A DNA stretch of 64,000 nucleotides, taken from an uncultured Sphingopyxis sp. Its GTDB lineage: Bacteria; Pseudomonadota; Alphaproteobacteria; Sphingomonadales; Sphingomonadaceae. Position numbers and translations under genes: made by a program. A model generated the notes under the pieces. The model was given only the letters and a program-made list of their open reading frames with translations, ran no database searches and was not told the DNA's origin. Numbering within the stretch: position 1 is the first letter of the stretch; every line of letters starts with the position of its first letter. The stretch spans positions 2,914,001 through 2,978,000 of the forward strand of contig NZ_LT598653.1 of assembly GCF_900078365.1 (NCBI RefSeq). The letters run 5' to 3'. Shown here in pieces: positions 8,147 to 16,743 of this stretch.

Positions 8147-8991
8147 CCCGGCTCTTTCATATCAGCGACCTGCATTTCGGGCTCGAGGATCGCGCCGCGC
8201 TCGCCTGGTTCGCCGATTGCGTGCGGCGCGAGGGTCCCGATGCGGTGCTGATCACGGGCGACCTCACGATGCGCGCGCGGACCCGCGAATTCGCGGCGGC
8301 GTGCGACTGGATCGGCGCGCTCGACGTGCCCGTGACCGTCGAGGTCGGCAATCACGACCTCCCCTATTTCAACCCCGTCGAACGCTTCTTCTTCCCCTAT
8401 CGCCGCATTCGCGGGATCAGGCGGCTGGTCGAGCGCGAACTCGACCTGCCGGGCGTCGCGATCGTCCCGCTCAAGACGACCGCGCGCGCGCAATGGCGGC
8501 TCGACTGGTCGAAGGGATGGGTGACGCGGGAGGCGCTGGAAAAGACGCTCGCCGCAATCGATGCGCTGCCGGGCGGTACGACGGTGCTGGTTACCGCGCA
8601 TCACCCGCTGGTCGAAGCCGGGACCAAAGGGCGCGCCTTGACCCGCGGCGGCGAGCGCGCGCTCGCGGCGCTGGCGAAGCGCGGCGTGGCGGCGGTGCTG
8701 ACCGGCCATGTCCACGATGCCTTCGACCTCGTGAAGGCGACCGCCGCCGGACCGATCCGCATGATCGGGGCCGGCACGCTATCGCGGCGGATCCGCTCGA
8801 CCCCGCCGGGCTTCAACGACCTGACCCTCGAAGGCGCGGCGATCGACGTCCGCGTGCGCAATCTCGATCATGTCCCGACCCCCGACATGCAGATCGACGA
8901 TGTGCCGCCCGACGCGCTGCCGCCCCGCGAAGCCGGCGAACCGGTGGCGCCCGTTGCGGCGGTGCCGCGGGTCGATCCGCCGGTGCATTGA
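8143..8991 (+). CDS. Metallophosphoesterase (calcineurin-like)
   Basis: Dinuclear metal phosphoesterase, 282 residues, with the complete motif series SDLHFG (residues 7-12), ITGDLT, VGNHDL, TAHHPL and GHVHDAF. The last 30 residues are acidic and proline-rich. It overlaps the lipid-kinase gene by ATGA and so may act on the same or a related phospholipid or nucleotide substrate. UDP-2,3-diacylglucosamine or cyclic-nucleotide esterase activity cannot be told apart from sequence. Confidence 0.88.
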   Translation: MTRLFHISDLHFGLEDRAALAWFADCVRREGPDAVLITGDLTMRARTREFAAACDWIGALDVPVTVEVGNHDLPYFNPVERFFFPYRRIRGIRRLVERELDLPGVAIVPLKTTARAQWRLDWSKGWVTREALEKTLAAIDALPGGTTVLVTAHHPLVEAGTKGRALTRGGERALAALAKRGVAAVLTGHVHDAFDLVKATAAGPIRMIGAGTLSRRIRSTPPGFNDLTLEGAAIDVRVRNLDHVPTPDMQIDDVPPDALPPREAGEPVAPVAAVPRVDPPVH

Positions 8992-9030
8992 CGCCACGCC
9001 GCATCCCGTTAGGTTGCAACAAAAAACGGG

Positions 9031-10131
9031 ATGAGGATGATGCTCACAAAAGGCGACGATTATCCGTTGCATCAGACCAGCGAGCCGGTTGCGTTCGCCG
9101 GGACCGACCGCAACTTCTACGACCGCTATTTCTTCAACGGCTACAGCCCCGACGGGTCGGTCTTCTTCGCCGCCGCGATGGGCTTTTATCCGCAGCTCGG
9201 CATCGTGGACGCAAGTTTCTGCGTCATCGCCGACGGCGTGCAGCATAACCTCCGCGCCAGCCGGCGATCGGGCGGCGAGCGGCTGAACCTGTCGGTGGGG
9301 CCGATCGCGTTCGACATCGACCTTCCGCTCGAAATCGTCACATTGCGCATCGCACCTAATGACGGACCGCTCGCGGGCGAGCTTCGTTTCACCGGCCGCC
9401 ATTTCCCGATCGAGGAACCGCGCTTCATCCGCCGCAACGGCACGCGCCTGTTCATGGATTATACCCGCATGACGCAGAACGGCCGTTGGTCGGGCTGGCT
9501 GTCGGCCGGCGGCAGGCGGATCGAGGTGGCGGACGGCTGGAGCGGCACCCGCGACCGCAGTTGGGGCATTCGCCCCGTCGGCGCCAGCGAACCGCAGCCG
9601 CCGCCCGAGGGCAATTTCAGCCAATTCTTCTGGCTGTGGACGCCGTGCAATTTCGCGGAGCGCTCGCTCTTCTTCCACAGCAACGACGACGGCGCGGGCC
9701 AGCCGTGGAACCGCCGTGCCGTGGTCGTCGGCGACGGCGGGGCCGAGCGGCATTTCGACGCCGCGACCTTTGACATCGAATGGCAGGCGCGATCGCGGCG
9801 GATTGCGAAGATGACCGCCGACCTCGGCGGCGGCCGGACATTGACGCTGACGCCCGCGGGGCCGGTCTTCGCGATGAGCGGGCTCGGCTATACCCACCCG
9901 GCATGGGCCCATGGTCTCGACCACGGGCCCGAACTCGCGGTCGCGCATGACAGCCTGTCCGAGGCAGACCGCGGCTGGGGCAATCCGCTGGCGATGCACA
10001 TTCAGGCGCTCGTGACCGCCGAACTGATCGACGGCGGCAGCGTCCATCGCGGCACGGGCATGCTCGAACAATTGTTCGTCGGCCCGCATGATCCGACCGG
10101 CCTCACCGGCCTGATGGACCCCGCGCCTTGA
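9031..10131 (+). CDS. AttH/CrtC-like lipocalin-fold protein of unknown function
   Basis: A 366-residue protein without signal peptide or membrane segment. It is rich in Trp, Phe and Gly and built from alternating beta-type strands. The step SGTRDRSWGIRP at about residue 175 resembles the G-x-x-D-x-SWG-x-R signature of AttH/hydroxyneurosporene-dehydrogenase-like beta-barrel proteins. Three in-frame ATGs (9031, 9037, 9040) cluster at the start; none has a strong ribosome site. The stop TGA overlaps a TTG start of the kinase-like gene, so the two are probably made together. No function is assigned. Confidence 0.7.
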   Translation: MRMMLTKGDDYPLHQTSEPVAFAGTDRNFYDRYFFNGYSPDGSVFFAAAMGFYPQLGIVDASFCVIADGVQHNLRASRRSGGERLNLSVGPIAFDIDLPLEIVTLRIAPNDGPLAGELRFTGRHFPIEEPRFIRRNGTRLFMDYTRMTQNGRWSGWLSAGGRRIEVADGWSGTRDRSWGIRPVGASEPQPPPEGNFSQFFWLWTPCNFAERSLFFHSNDDGAGQPWNRRAVVVGDGGAERHFDAATFDIEWQARSRRIAKMTADLGGGRTLTLTPAGPVFAMSGLGYTHPAWAHGLDHGPELAVAHDSLSEADRGWGNPLAMHIQALVTAELIDGGSVHRGTGMLEQLFVGPHDPTGLTGLMDPAP

Positions 10132-11171
10132 GCTTTCCGACCTCGCCCGACGCCATGTCGCCCGAGTGGCTCGCGGAAAAATTGGGACAAGACCCCCAAG
10201 CACTGCGCGGCTTCACCGTCGCCAAGGTCGGCACCGGTCAGATGTGCGACAGCTACCGCCTCGCGCTCGATTGGGAAGACGGCGCCGCGGCGCCCGCCAG
10301 CGTCATCGCCAAATGCCCGAGCCATGACGAGGCGAGCCGCAACATTGCCAAGCTGACCGGCACCTATGTCAAGGAGGTCAGCTGGTATCGCGAACTCGCG
10401 GCGGACAGCGGCGTCGCCGCGCCGCGCTGCTATCATGCCGAAATCGCCGACGACGATGTCAATTTCGTGCTGATCCTGTCCGACCTCGCGCCGGCGCGGC
10501 AGGGCGACCAGCTCGCGGGGCTGGACCTCGCCGGGCTCCTCCCCTGCATCGAAGCCGCGGCCGGCCTGCACGCGCTGCTCTGGAACGATCCGCGGCTCGA
10601 GGCCTTGCCCTGGCTGTCGCGCGACAATGGCGATCTGATTCGCCACCTCTTTCCGCAACTCTACCTCGGCTTTCGCGAACGCTATGCGGCGCGGCTCGAT
10701 CGGGACGTGCTCGACCTCGGGGCGGGAATCGTCGAGCGGCTCGATGCCTATCTGGCGCGCGCGCCCGCGGCGCGGACGATCGTTCACGGCGACCTCAGGA
10801 TCGACAACATCCTCTTTGCCCCGGACGGCGGCCACTGCTGGCTCGTCGACTGGCAGACGCTGGGACGCGGCAGCGGCGCGAGCGACCTGGCCTATCTCGT
10901 GGGCACCAGCATCGCCGATCCCGTCGAGTGCGCGGCGGCCGACCGGCCGGCGTTCGATCACTGGATCGGCGCGCTCCAGCAGCTCGGCATCGCGCCCGAC
11001 GAAGAGGGTTTGTGGACCGACTATCGGATCGGTGCGCTCAGCGGCTATTTCATGGCGGTTTTCGCGTCGATGAGCGTCGAGCGCACGACGCGCGGCGACG
11101 AGATGTTCGCCGTGATGGCCGAGCGTCCCGCGCGGCAGGCGCTGATGCTGGGGAGTCTGGAGTTGCTGTAG
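10128..11171 (+). CDS. Phosphotransferase family protein (APH/choline-kinase-like)
   Basis: Kinase-fold protein, 347 residues, of the aminoglycoside-phosphotransferase/ecdysteroid-kinase-like group. The catalytic loop is IVHGDLRIDNILF (about residues 222-234) and the metal-binding Asp is in LVDWQTLG. The N-terminal lobe has an ATP-anchoring Lys in SVIAKCPSH. The start used is TTG at 10128, which overlaps the upstream stop (TTGA). An ATG at 10155 would shorten it by nine residues and is equally possible. Such kinases next to AttH-like proteins often act on small hydrophobic alcohols; the substrate is unknown here. Confidence 0.78.
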   Translation: MSFPTSPDAMSPEWLAEKLGQDPQALRGFTVAKVGTGQMCDSYRLALDWEDGAAAPASVIAKCPSHDEASRNIAKLTGTYVKEVSWYRELAADSGVAAPRCYHAEIADDDVNFVLILSDLAPARQGDQLAGLDLAGLLPCIEAAAGLHALLWNDPRLEALPWLSRDNGDLIRHLFPQLYLGFRERYAARLDRDVLDLGAGIVERLDAYLARAPAARTIVHGDLRIDNILFAPDGGHCWLVDWQTLGRGSGASDLAYLVGTSIADPVECAAADRPAFDHWIGALQQLGIAPDEEGLWTDYRIGALSGYFMAVFASMSVERTTRGDEMFAVMAERPARQALMLGSLELL

Positions 11172-11208
11172 GCAATATCGGCTAGCGGCCGATTGCGGCC
11201 TCTTACAT

Positions 11209-11287
11209 CGTCATTCCCGCGAAAGCGGGGACCCAGAGCGCGCGTAGGCTAATCCCACACTGGGTTCCCGCTTTCGCGGGAATGACG
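11209..11287. repeat. REP-like inverted repeat
   Basis: Palindromic element with arms cgtcattcccgcgaaagcgg and its complement. The copy at 32592-32670 is almost identical through the loop and into the left flank (gattgcggcctcttacat), making this a roughly 100-base repeated unit between convergent genes. Confidence 0.9.
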
Positions 11288-11327
11288 AAGGTAGAGAATG
11301 ACAGCTCCCCACCCCAAAACAGACACG

Positions 11328-11358
11328 AAAAAGGGCGGCCCGTTGCCGGACCGCCCTT
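11328..11358 (-). terminator. Rho-independent terminator of rplM-rpsI
   Basis: The stem AAGGGCGG pairs with CCGCCCTT around an imperfect GC-rich inner stem. On the minus strand a run of five U follows at once. It lies 27 bases past the rpsI stop. Confidence 0.85.
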
Positions 11359-11384
11359 CCTTCTCCACCCGTCGGCGGAAAAAC

Positions 11385-11882
11385 TTAACGCTTCGAGAAC
11401 TGGAAGCTGCGGCGGGCCTTGGCCTTGCCGTACTTCTTGCGCTCGACCGCGCGGCTGTCGCGGGTCAGGAAGCCGGCCGCCTTGACCGGGCTGCGCAGCG
11501 CCGGTTCGAAGCGGGTCAGCGCCTGCGCGATGCCGTGCAGAACGGCGCCCGCCTGGCCCGACAGGCCGCCGCCCTTGACAGTCGCGACGACGTCATATTG
11601 GCCGACGCGCTCGGTCAGGCCGAAGGGCTGGTTGATGACGAGACGCAGCGTCGGACGCGCGAAATAGACTTCCTGGTCGCGGCCGTTGATCGTGATCTTG
11701 CCCGTGCCGGGCTTGACCCACACGCGGGCGACGGCGTCCTTGCGGCGGCCGGTCGCATAGGCGCGGCCCTGCTTGTCGACGATCTTTTCGCGGAGCGGAG
11801 CGGCCGGGGCCGCGGGAGCGACGGTGCCTTCGACGGCGCCGCCGAGATCCTTGAGATCGGTCATGGTCTGTTCGTCAGCCAT
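11385..11882 (-). CDS. rpsI: 30S ribosomal protein S9
   Basis: Small-subunit ribosomal protein S9, 165 residues. The conserved core YATGRRKDAVARVWVKPGTG begins at about residue 42, and the basic tail ends in SFQFSKR, the conserved KR end that reaches the P-site tRNA. An alanine-rich N-terminal extension of about 35 residues precedes the core; such extensions are usual in alphaproteobacteria. The start codon overlaps the rplM stop by one base (TAATG), giving the standard rplM-rpsI operon closed by the terminator at 11.33 kb. Confidence 0.98.
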   Translation of the reverse strand: MADEQTMTDLKDLGGAVEGTVAPAAPAAPLREKIVDKQGRAYATGRRKDAVARVWVKPGTGKITINGRDQEVYFARPTLRLVINQPFGLTERVGQYDVVATVKGGGLSGQAGAVLHGIAQALTRFEPALRSPVKAAGFLTRDSRAVERKKYGKAKARRSFQFSKR

Positions 11883-12361
11883 TATGCACCCACCTTGTTC
11901 TTGCGGTTCATCGACGCGACGTCGATCACTTCGGGGTTCTGCCCTTCATGCGGATGTTCGGCGCCGGCGAAGATGCGCAGGTTGCGCATCTGCTGGCGGC
12001 CGAGCGGACCGCGCGGGATCATGCGTTCGACGGCCTTTTCGAGCACGCGCTCGGGGAAACGGCCTTCCAGCACCTTCGCGGGGCTGGTTTCCTTGATGCC
12101 GCCGGCATAGCCGGTGTGTTTGTAATACCGCTTGTCCTGCAGCTTCTTGCCGGTGAACGCCACCTTTTCGGCGTTGATGACGATGACATTGTCACCGCAA
12201 TCGACGTGCGGGGTGAACGACGGCTTGTGCTTGCCGCGCAGGATGTTGGCGATGATCGTCGCGACGCGGCCCACGACGAGACCGTCGGCGTCGATCAGCA
12301 CCCATTTCTTTTCGACCGTCGCGGCGTTCGCCGACTGGGTCGTCTTGGTCAGCGCCTTCAT
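11882..12361 (-). CDS. rplM: 50S ribosomal protein L13
   Basis: Large-subunit ribosomal protein L13, 159 residues. Characteristic steps are WVLIDADGLVVGRVAT near the N-terminus, RGKHKPSFTPHVDCGD, and MIPRGPLGRQQMRNLRIFAG near the C-terminus. The start at 12361 is fixed by a strong ribosome-binding site (AAGGAG) seven bases upstream; the frame is open further upstream but without L13-like sequence. First gene of the rplM-rpsI operon. Confidence 0.98.
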   Translation of the reverse strand: MKALTKTTQSANAATVEKKWVLIDADGLVVGRVATIIANILRGKHKPSFTPHVDCGDNVIVINAEKVAFTGKKLQDKRYYKHTGYAGGIKETSPAKVLEGRFPERVLEKAVERMIPRGPLGRQQMRNLRIFAGAEHPHEGQNPEVIDVASMNRKNKVGA

Positions 12362-12455
12362 GGCACGCTCCTTGACAGATATGGACCGGAGCATGAGCGC
12401 CCCGAAACAGGGGCGCCGCCTGTCCCGTCGGGACGAAGCGGCGCTTCGGAGCGGG

Positions 12456-12484
12456 CCAATGGCGCCGGACAAGCAAAAAGTCAA
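12456..12484 (-). promoter_or_regulatory. Possible rplM promoter
   Basis: On the minus strand TTGACT (12479-12484) stands 17 bases before CATTGG, about 95 bases upstream of the rplM start. The -35 box is good and the -10 box poor. The rest of the 166-base gap shows no gene. Confidence 0.35.
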
Positions 12485-12527
12485 GCACAGCGCGGCTTTG
12501 CTGACGGGTATTATGATACCCTTGGTT

Positions 12528-13334
12528 TCAAGAGGCCGGTTCCAGCGCGCGCACGCGCTCCTCGACCAGCCTGCGGCCGTCGCCGCCCGCCTCGACGATC
12601 CAGCTCTGGCGGCGCTCGCGCAGGACCAGCCCCGTATCACGGTCGACGGTCCACAGATTGTCGATCTGGAGCGGCTGGACCTTTCCGGCGACCGGCGCCG
12701 AATCGCGCTCGACCATGGCGATCGACCGCCGGGCGCCGTGGTCGGCTATCGATACCTCGCCATCCCCGGACGCCGCGCCGACGGGAATGGCATCGTTCGC
12801 CGGTGCGATCAGCGCGCGGATGTCGGCGGTCGCCAGCCGGTCGCGCTCGGCGGCGGGCAGCGCGGCGATCAATTGCGCCAATTGCTTCGCTTCGGGCCGA
12901 TCCGCTTCGGCGCCGGCCTTCTCCATCCGCGCTGTCACCCGCTCCCACAACCGGTCGGGATCGACGAGATCGATCCGGCTGCCGTCAGGCGGAACCAGAT
13001 AGGCGACGTCTTCGCCGACCAGCGGACTCAGCATCATCGTCAGCATGCGCGTCACCTCGGGCTCCGCGCCCGAATCGATCCGTTCGAGCACCGAATCGAG
13101 CCGATAGCCCCGTCCCGCCCGCTGCCATTGCAGCGCATAGACGAGCGCGAAATCGATCAGCGTCCCGTCGCGGCCGATCCGGCGCGTCGTCACGCGATAG
13201 CGCAGCGGCACGCCCAGGGGCGGTGCGAACCGGACCTGCGCGGTCGCGGCGGTCGGAACATCGCCCGACGCGGGCGCCGCCGGCGGCGGAGCCATCAGCA
13301 GCAGCAAGGCACCAAAAGCGCCCGCCGGCATCAT
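12528..13334 (-). CDS. Secreted protein of unknown function
   Basis: A 268-residue protein with a clear signal peptide (MMPAGAFGALLLLMAPPPAAPASG). The mature part alternates polar strands and contains YALQWQRAGRGYRLDSVLERIDSG and a C-terminal WTVDRDTGLVLRERRQSW. The pattern of lipid- or substrate-binding periplasmic beta proteins fits, but no family can be named with confidence. The start overlaps the stop of the heme A synthase gene (ATGA), so it is translated from the same message. A role in the respiratory chain or envelope would be guesswork. Confidence 0.75.
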   Translation of the reverse strand: MMPAGAFGALLLLMAPPPAAPASGDVPTAATAQVRFAPPLGVPLRYRVTTRRIGRDGTLIDFALVYALQWQRAGRGYRLDSVLERIDSGAEPEVTRMLTMMLSPLVGEDVAYLVPPDGSRIDLVDPDRLWERVTARMEKAGAEADRPEAKQLAQLIAALPAAERDRLATADIRALIAPANDAIPVGAASGDGEVSIADHGARRSIAMVERDSAPVAGKVQPLQIDNLWTVDRDTGLVLRERRQSWIVEAGGDGRRLVEERVRALEPAS

Positions 13335-14380
13335 GCGCCGCCGCGGCCGAGCCGGTGGAGCGATGCCGCGGCGGTCGCGACGAGGATCGCGCCGACGACC
13401 TGATGCAGCACGGCGATCCACATCGAAACCCCCGACACGACGGTCCAGATGCCGAGCAGCATCTGCGCCGCGACGACCGCGACGAGCAGCCGCGCCTCGC
13501 GCGCCGCGCCGCGCCGCGACAGCGTCCGCGCGAGGAGCAGCAAAGCGAGCGCCGCAATCCACGACCACCAGCGATGGAGGAAATGGATGAGGAAGGGATC
13601 GTTGGTCAGCGCGAGCCATGCGCCCCCCGTCCAGTCGATCCCCTCGGGCACGAAATGATCGTTCATCAGCGGCCAGGTGCTGGCGACATAGCCGGCGTTG
13701 AGCCCCGCGACCCAAGCGCCGAGCAGCAGCTGGACTACGAGGATCGCGATCACGGCGACCGCCGGGCCGGTCAGTCGCGCCGGACGCGCTGCGGGGTCGC
13801 GCGCCAGCGCGCCGAGATCGCGCGCCGTCCAGACGAGTCCAGCAAGCAGAAACAGCGCGGTCAACAGGTGCGCCGCGAGGCGGAAATGGCTGACGTCGGT
13901 GCGATATTCGAGGCCCGAAGCCACCATCCACCAGCCGATCGTGCCCTGGAGCCCGACGAGCGCCGCCAGCGCGAACAGGCGCCAGCCATAGCCAGCGGGG
14001 ACGGCACGGCGGCAGGCGTACCAGATCAGCGGGACGACGAGCGCCATGCCGACCAGACGGCCGAGGATGCGGTGCAGCCATTCCCAGAAGAAGATCGCCT
14101 TGAACCCCGCGAGCGTCATGCCGAGGTTGATCGCCCGATATTCGGGGATCCGCTTGTATTTCTCAAATTCCTCGATCCACCCGGCCTCGGTCAGCGGCGG
14201 AATCACGCCCGAGACCGGCCGCCACTCGGTGATCGACAGGCCGGATTCGGTCAGGCGGGTGATGCCGCCGACGCCGACCACGATAATCACGAGCAGCGCG
14301 ACGGCCCAGAGCCAGCGCGCCAGTGCGGCGGGACGGGGTTGCCGCGCAGCGGGCGCGGACGAGGTGGAAATCTGCGTCAT
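13331..14380 (-). CDS. ctaA: Heme A synthase, COX15/CtaA family
   Basis: Inner-membrane enzyme, 349 residues, that oxidises the C8 methyl of heme O to the formyl group of heme A for cytochrome aa3 oxidases. Eight hydrophobic helices are visible. Conserved sites are GGITRLTESGLSITEW after helix 1, the heme-ligand histidine of EWLHRILGR, a second in SHFRLAAHL, and the C-terminal pair in FLHRWWSW and VLHQVVGA. The start is placed at MTQIST (14380); an upstream ATG at 14464 would add 28 unlike residues. Downstream it overlaps a secreted protein gene. Confidence 0.93.
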   Translation of the reverse strand: MTQISTSSAPAARQPRPAALARWLWAVALLVIIVVGVGGITRLTESGLSITEWRPVSGVIPPLTEAGWIEEFEKYKRIPEYRAINLGMTLAGFKAIFFWEWLHRILGRLVGMALVVPLIWYACRRAVPAGYGWRLFALAALVGLQGTIGWWMVASGLEYRTDVSHFRLAAHLLTALFLLAGLVWTARDLGALARDPAARPARLTGPAVAVIAILVVQLLLGAWVAGLNAGYVASTWPLMNDHFVPEGIDWTGGAWLALTNDPFLIHFLHRWWSWIAALALLLLARTLSRRGAAREARLLVAVVAAQMLLGIWTVVSGVSMWIAVLHQVVGAILVATAAASLHRLGRGGA

Positions 14381-14484
14381 CGCCGCCCTATCGACGCTTG
14401 CAGGGCGATAGGCAAGAGGCCGGGAAGCCGACCATGAGGGGAAATTCATGGTCGCGACAGGCACGCCTTGATAGGGGAAGACCG

Positions 14485-15474
14485 ATGCCGCACCGCGCCC
14501 GATCGATCCTTGCCGTCCTGATGCTGTCGATAGCCGTGCCGTCGATGGCGGCGCCCGCCGAACCGTCGCCCTACTCCGCGTTGGCGGCGGCGGAGGCGCG
14601 CGTCGCGGCGATCGGCTTTCGCCTGACGACCGAAAACGCCGCCTGGTGCCCGGTGCGCCAGCCGCAGTTCGGCTGGATCTGGGGCGACCCGCGCCTTTAC
14701 GACGCGGACCGGCGCGCCGAAGCGCTGGGGGTCTATGGCGCTGAAGATCAGACCCACGCCTTCATCGCCGCGCTGGCGCCGGCCTCGCCGGCCGCATCGA
14801 CGGGGATCGGCGTCGGCACCCCGGTGACCGGTATCGGCGAAGCACCCGTCCCCGACGGCGCGGGCAAGCATCCCTTTGCGCGGATCACCGCGATCGAAAC
14901 CTATCTCGCAGCGCTGCCCGCCGACGCCGCGCTTGCGCTCCATACCGGCGGGGGGCGCGTGGTCGACATCATGCCCAAGCCCGGGTGCGTCAGCGACTTT
15001 CGCGTCGAGGCGAACGAGAAACCGGGCGCCGTCGCCGATGGCCGCATGGTGCTCGTCAACCAGGGCCTCGTCGATTTTTCGCCCGACGACGCCGAACTGG
15101 CGGCGGCGATCGCGCACGAGCTGGCGCACAATATCCTGCGCCACCGCGCCCGGCTCGACGCGGCGGGGGTCGATCGCGGGCTGGCAAAGCAGTTCGGCCG
15201 CAACGCGCGCATGTTCAAGCAGACCGAGATCGAGGCCGACCGCCTGTCGGTGTGGCTGCTCGCCGGGGCGGGCTATGATCCCGCCGCAGCCGCGCGCTTC
15301 TGGTCGCGCTTCGGCCAGCGGAAGGGCCGGCCGCTGTTCCAGGCGAGCACCCATCCCTCTTGGCGCGACCGGGTCGCCGCGCTCGAAGCCGAAGCCGCCG
15401 CCATCGCCGCGGCGCGGATGCTCGGCCGGCCGCTGCACCCGCCGCTCATCGACGCGCCGCCGCCCTTGGAATAG
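14485..15474 (+). CDS. Periplasmic M48-family metalloprotease with PDZ-like N-terminal region
   Basis: Zinc metalloprotease, 329 residues. A signal peptide covers residues 1-25. The zinc site is AIAHELAHNILRH (about residues 211-223), and the third ligand lies in TEIEADRLSVWLL, as in BepA/LoiP-type M48 proteases. Before the catalytic part, ASPAASTGIGVGTPVTGIG reads like the peptide-binding loop of a PDZ domain. The start follows GGGGA at a good distance. Expected to act in envelope or outer-membrane protein quality control. The stop codon lies inside the perfect palindrome at 15470-15492. Confidence 0.88.
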   Translation: MPHRARSILAVLMLSIAVPSMAAPAEPSPYSALAAAEARVAAIGFRLTTENAAWCPVRQPQFGWIWGDPRLYDADRRAEALGVYGAEDQTHAFIAALAPASPAASTGIGVGTPVTGIGEAPVPDGAGKHPFARITAIETYLAALPADAALALHTGGGRVVDIMPKPGCVSDFRVEANEKPGAVADGRMVLVNQGLVDFSPDDAELAAAIAHELAHNILRHRARLDAAGVDRGLAKQFGRNARMFKQTEIEADRLSVWLLAGAGYDPAAAARFWSRFGQRKGRPLFQASTHPSWRDRVAALEAEAAAIAAARMLGRPLHPPLIDAPPPLE

Positions 15475-15492
15475 GATGCGGCGCATCCTATT
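15470..15492. promoter_or_regulatory. Perfect 23-base palindrome
   Basis: The element aataggatgcg-g-cgcatcctatt covers the stop codon of the protease gene and lies 38 bases before the msrA start. It can fold into a 10-pair hairpin followed by TTT (weak terminator) or serve as an operator dyad for msrA. Confidence 0.6.
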
Positions 15493-15530
15493 TGGGAGAT
15501 ATTCCCTTCTCCCCGACAAGGATCGCCATC

Positions 15531-16067
15531 ATGACCCGTGAGACCGCCATTTTCGCCGGAGGCTGCTTCTGGTGTACCGAAGCCGTGTTCCAGTCGCTCG
15601 AAGGCGTCGATGGCGTCGAAAGCGGCTATATCGGCGGCACGGTCGCAAACCCGACCTACAAGCAGGTGTGCGGCGGCGATACCGGTCACGCCGAAGCGAT
15701 CCGCATCGGCTTCGACCCCGCGGTCATTTCCTATGCCGACCTGCTCGACGTCTTCTTCGCGACGCACGATCCGACGCAGCTCAACCGCCAGGGCAACGAC
15801 ATTGGCACCCAATATCGCAGCGCGATCTTCCCGCTCGACGCCGCGCAGGCCGATGCCGCGCGCGCCGGGATCGCCCGCGCCGCGGCCGACTGGCCCGCGC
15901 CGATCGTCACAACGGTCGAAAGCGCGTCCGAATGGTATCCGGCCGAGGATTATCATCAGGCCTATTGGGACGGCGAAGGACAGCGCAACCCCTATTGCAT
16001 GGCGGTCATTCCGCCGAAACTCGCCAAATTGCGCAAGGGATTCGGCGACCGCTTGCGGACGGCATAG
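15531..16067 (+). CDS. msrA: Peptide-methionine (S)-S-oxide reductase MsrA
   Basis: Repairs methionine-S-sulfoxide in oxidised proteins using thioredoxin. 178 residues, usual length. The catalytic motif GCFWCTE is at residues 10-16. GYIGGTVANPTY, HAEAIRIGFDP and FFATHDPTQLNRQGND are the expected conserved blocks. The C-terminal half ends CMAVIPPKLAKLRK. The gene stands alone behind a 23-base palindrome and is followed by a gap without a gene up to the yfiR homologue. Confidence 0.96.
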   Translation: MTRETAIFAGGCFWCTEAVFQSLEGVDGVESGYIGGTVANPTYKQVCGGDTGHAEAIRIGFDPAVISYADLLDVFFATHDPTQLNRQGNDIGTQYRSAIFPLDAAQADAARAGIARAAADWPAPIVTTVESASEWYPAEDYHQAYWDGEGQRNPYCMAVIPPKLAKLRKGFGDRLRTA

Positions 16068-16109
16068 AAGCGCCACGACATAAGCGGCGGTTGTTGCAAT
16101 ATGGCCGCA

Positions 16110-16152
16110 TGACGTCACTTTTCATTGACTTTCCAATTGTTTTGACTAGCGG
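16110..16152 (+). promoter_or_regulatory. Possible promoter and operator of the yfiRNB operon
   Basis: TTGACT (16125-16130) and TAGCGG (16147-16152) are 16 bases apart, about 20 bases upstream of the yfiR start. The palindrome TGACGTCA (16110-16117) lies just before the -35 box. The -10 box is weak. Confidence 0.35.
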
Positions 16153-16173
16153 ACGCGCCTTCGCTGGGGCAGG

Positions 16174-16743
16174 ATGGCCCTGAAACACAGCTGGGGGCGC
16201 AGCCGGGTGCTGGCATCACTGTTATTGATCGGCGCGCTGGTGACGACGCCGCAGATGTCGGTTCAGGCGGCAAGCCAGTCGCTCGTCGAGGATAGCGCCG
16301 GCGGGATGACGCAGGCGGTCAACCGGATGATCGGCGGCATCGTGAGCTATGCTCGCTGGCCCGACGGGGGCCCCGCGGCGGGCCGGCAGATGTGCGTCGT
16401 CGGAACGCCTCGCCTCGCGCCCCGCATGGCCCCGGACACGCCGGGCCGGGGTTCGATTAGCGTCCGCGCGACCACCGCGGCCGGCGTCACCCCCGACTGC
16501 GACATCCTGTTCCTCGGCCGGATGCCCGTCGCCGACCGGCGGCAATTGATCGCCTGGGTGCGCGGCCGCCCGGTCCTGACGATCACCGACGATGACGCGG
16601 CGTGCATCTATGGCGCGATGTTCTGCCTCAACAGCCGCGCCGCGAGCCTCAGCTTCTCGGTCAATCTCGATGCGATCGGCCGCGGGCCGTTGCGGGTCGA
16701 TCCGCGCGTGCTGCGCATCGGCTCCGGCGAGGGGGACGCATGA
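16174..16743 (+). CDS. yfiR: YfiR-family periplasmic repressor of a diguanylate cyclase
   Basis: Secreted protein of 189 residues with a signal peptide ending at about residue 33 (SVQAAS). The family in Pseudomonas binds the periplasmic domain of YfiN/TpbB and holds its cyclase inactive. Visible family features are MIGGIVSYARWP after the signal, a cysteine at MCVVGTP, the CDILFLGRMP strand, VLTITDDD and the final FSVNLDAIGRGPLRVDPRVL. Assignment rests on this pattern and on the two downstream genes, which match yfiN and yfiB in order. It overlaps yfiN by ATGA. Confidence 0.85.
   Translation: MALKHSWGRSRVLASLLLIGALVTTPQMSVQAASQSLVEDSAGGMTQAVNRMIGGIVSYARWPDGGPAAGRQMCVVGTPRLAPRMAPDTPGRGSISVRATTAAGVTPDCDILFLGRMPVADRRQLIAWVRGRPVLTITDDDAACIYGAMFCLNSRAASLSFSVNLDAIGRGPLRVDPRVLRIGSGEGDA

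Noticed and set aside
11948..14437. An 829-codon plus-strand open frame
   Set aside because: It is antisense to rplM, the secreted protein and heme A synthase genes, all of which have clear families; composition is that of a shadow frame.
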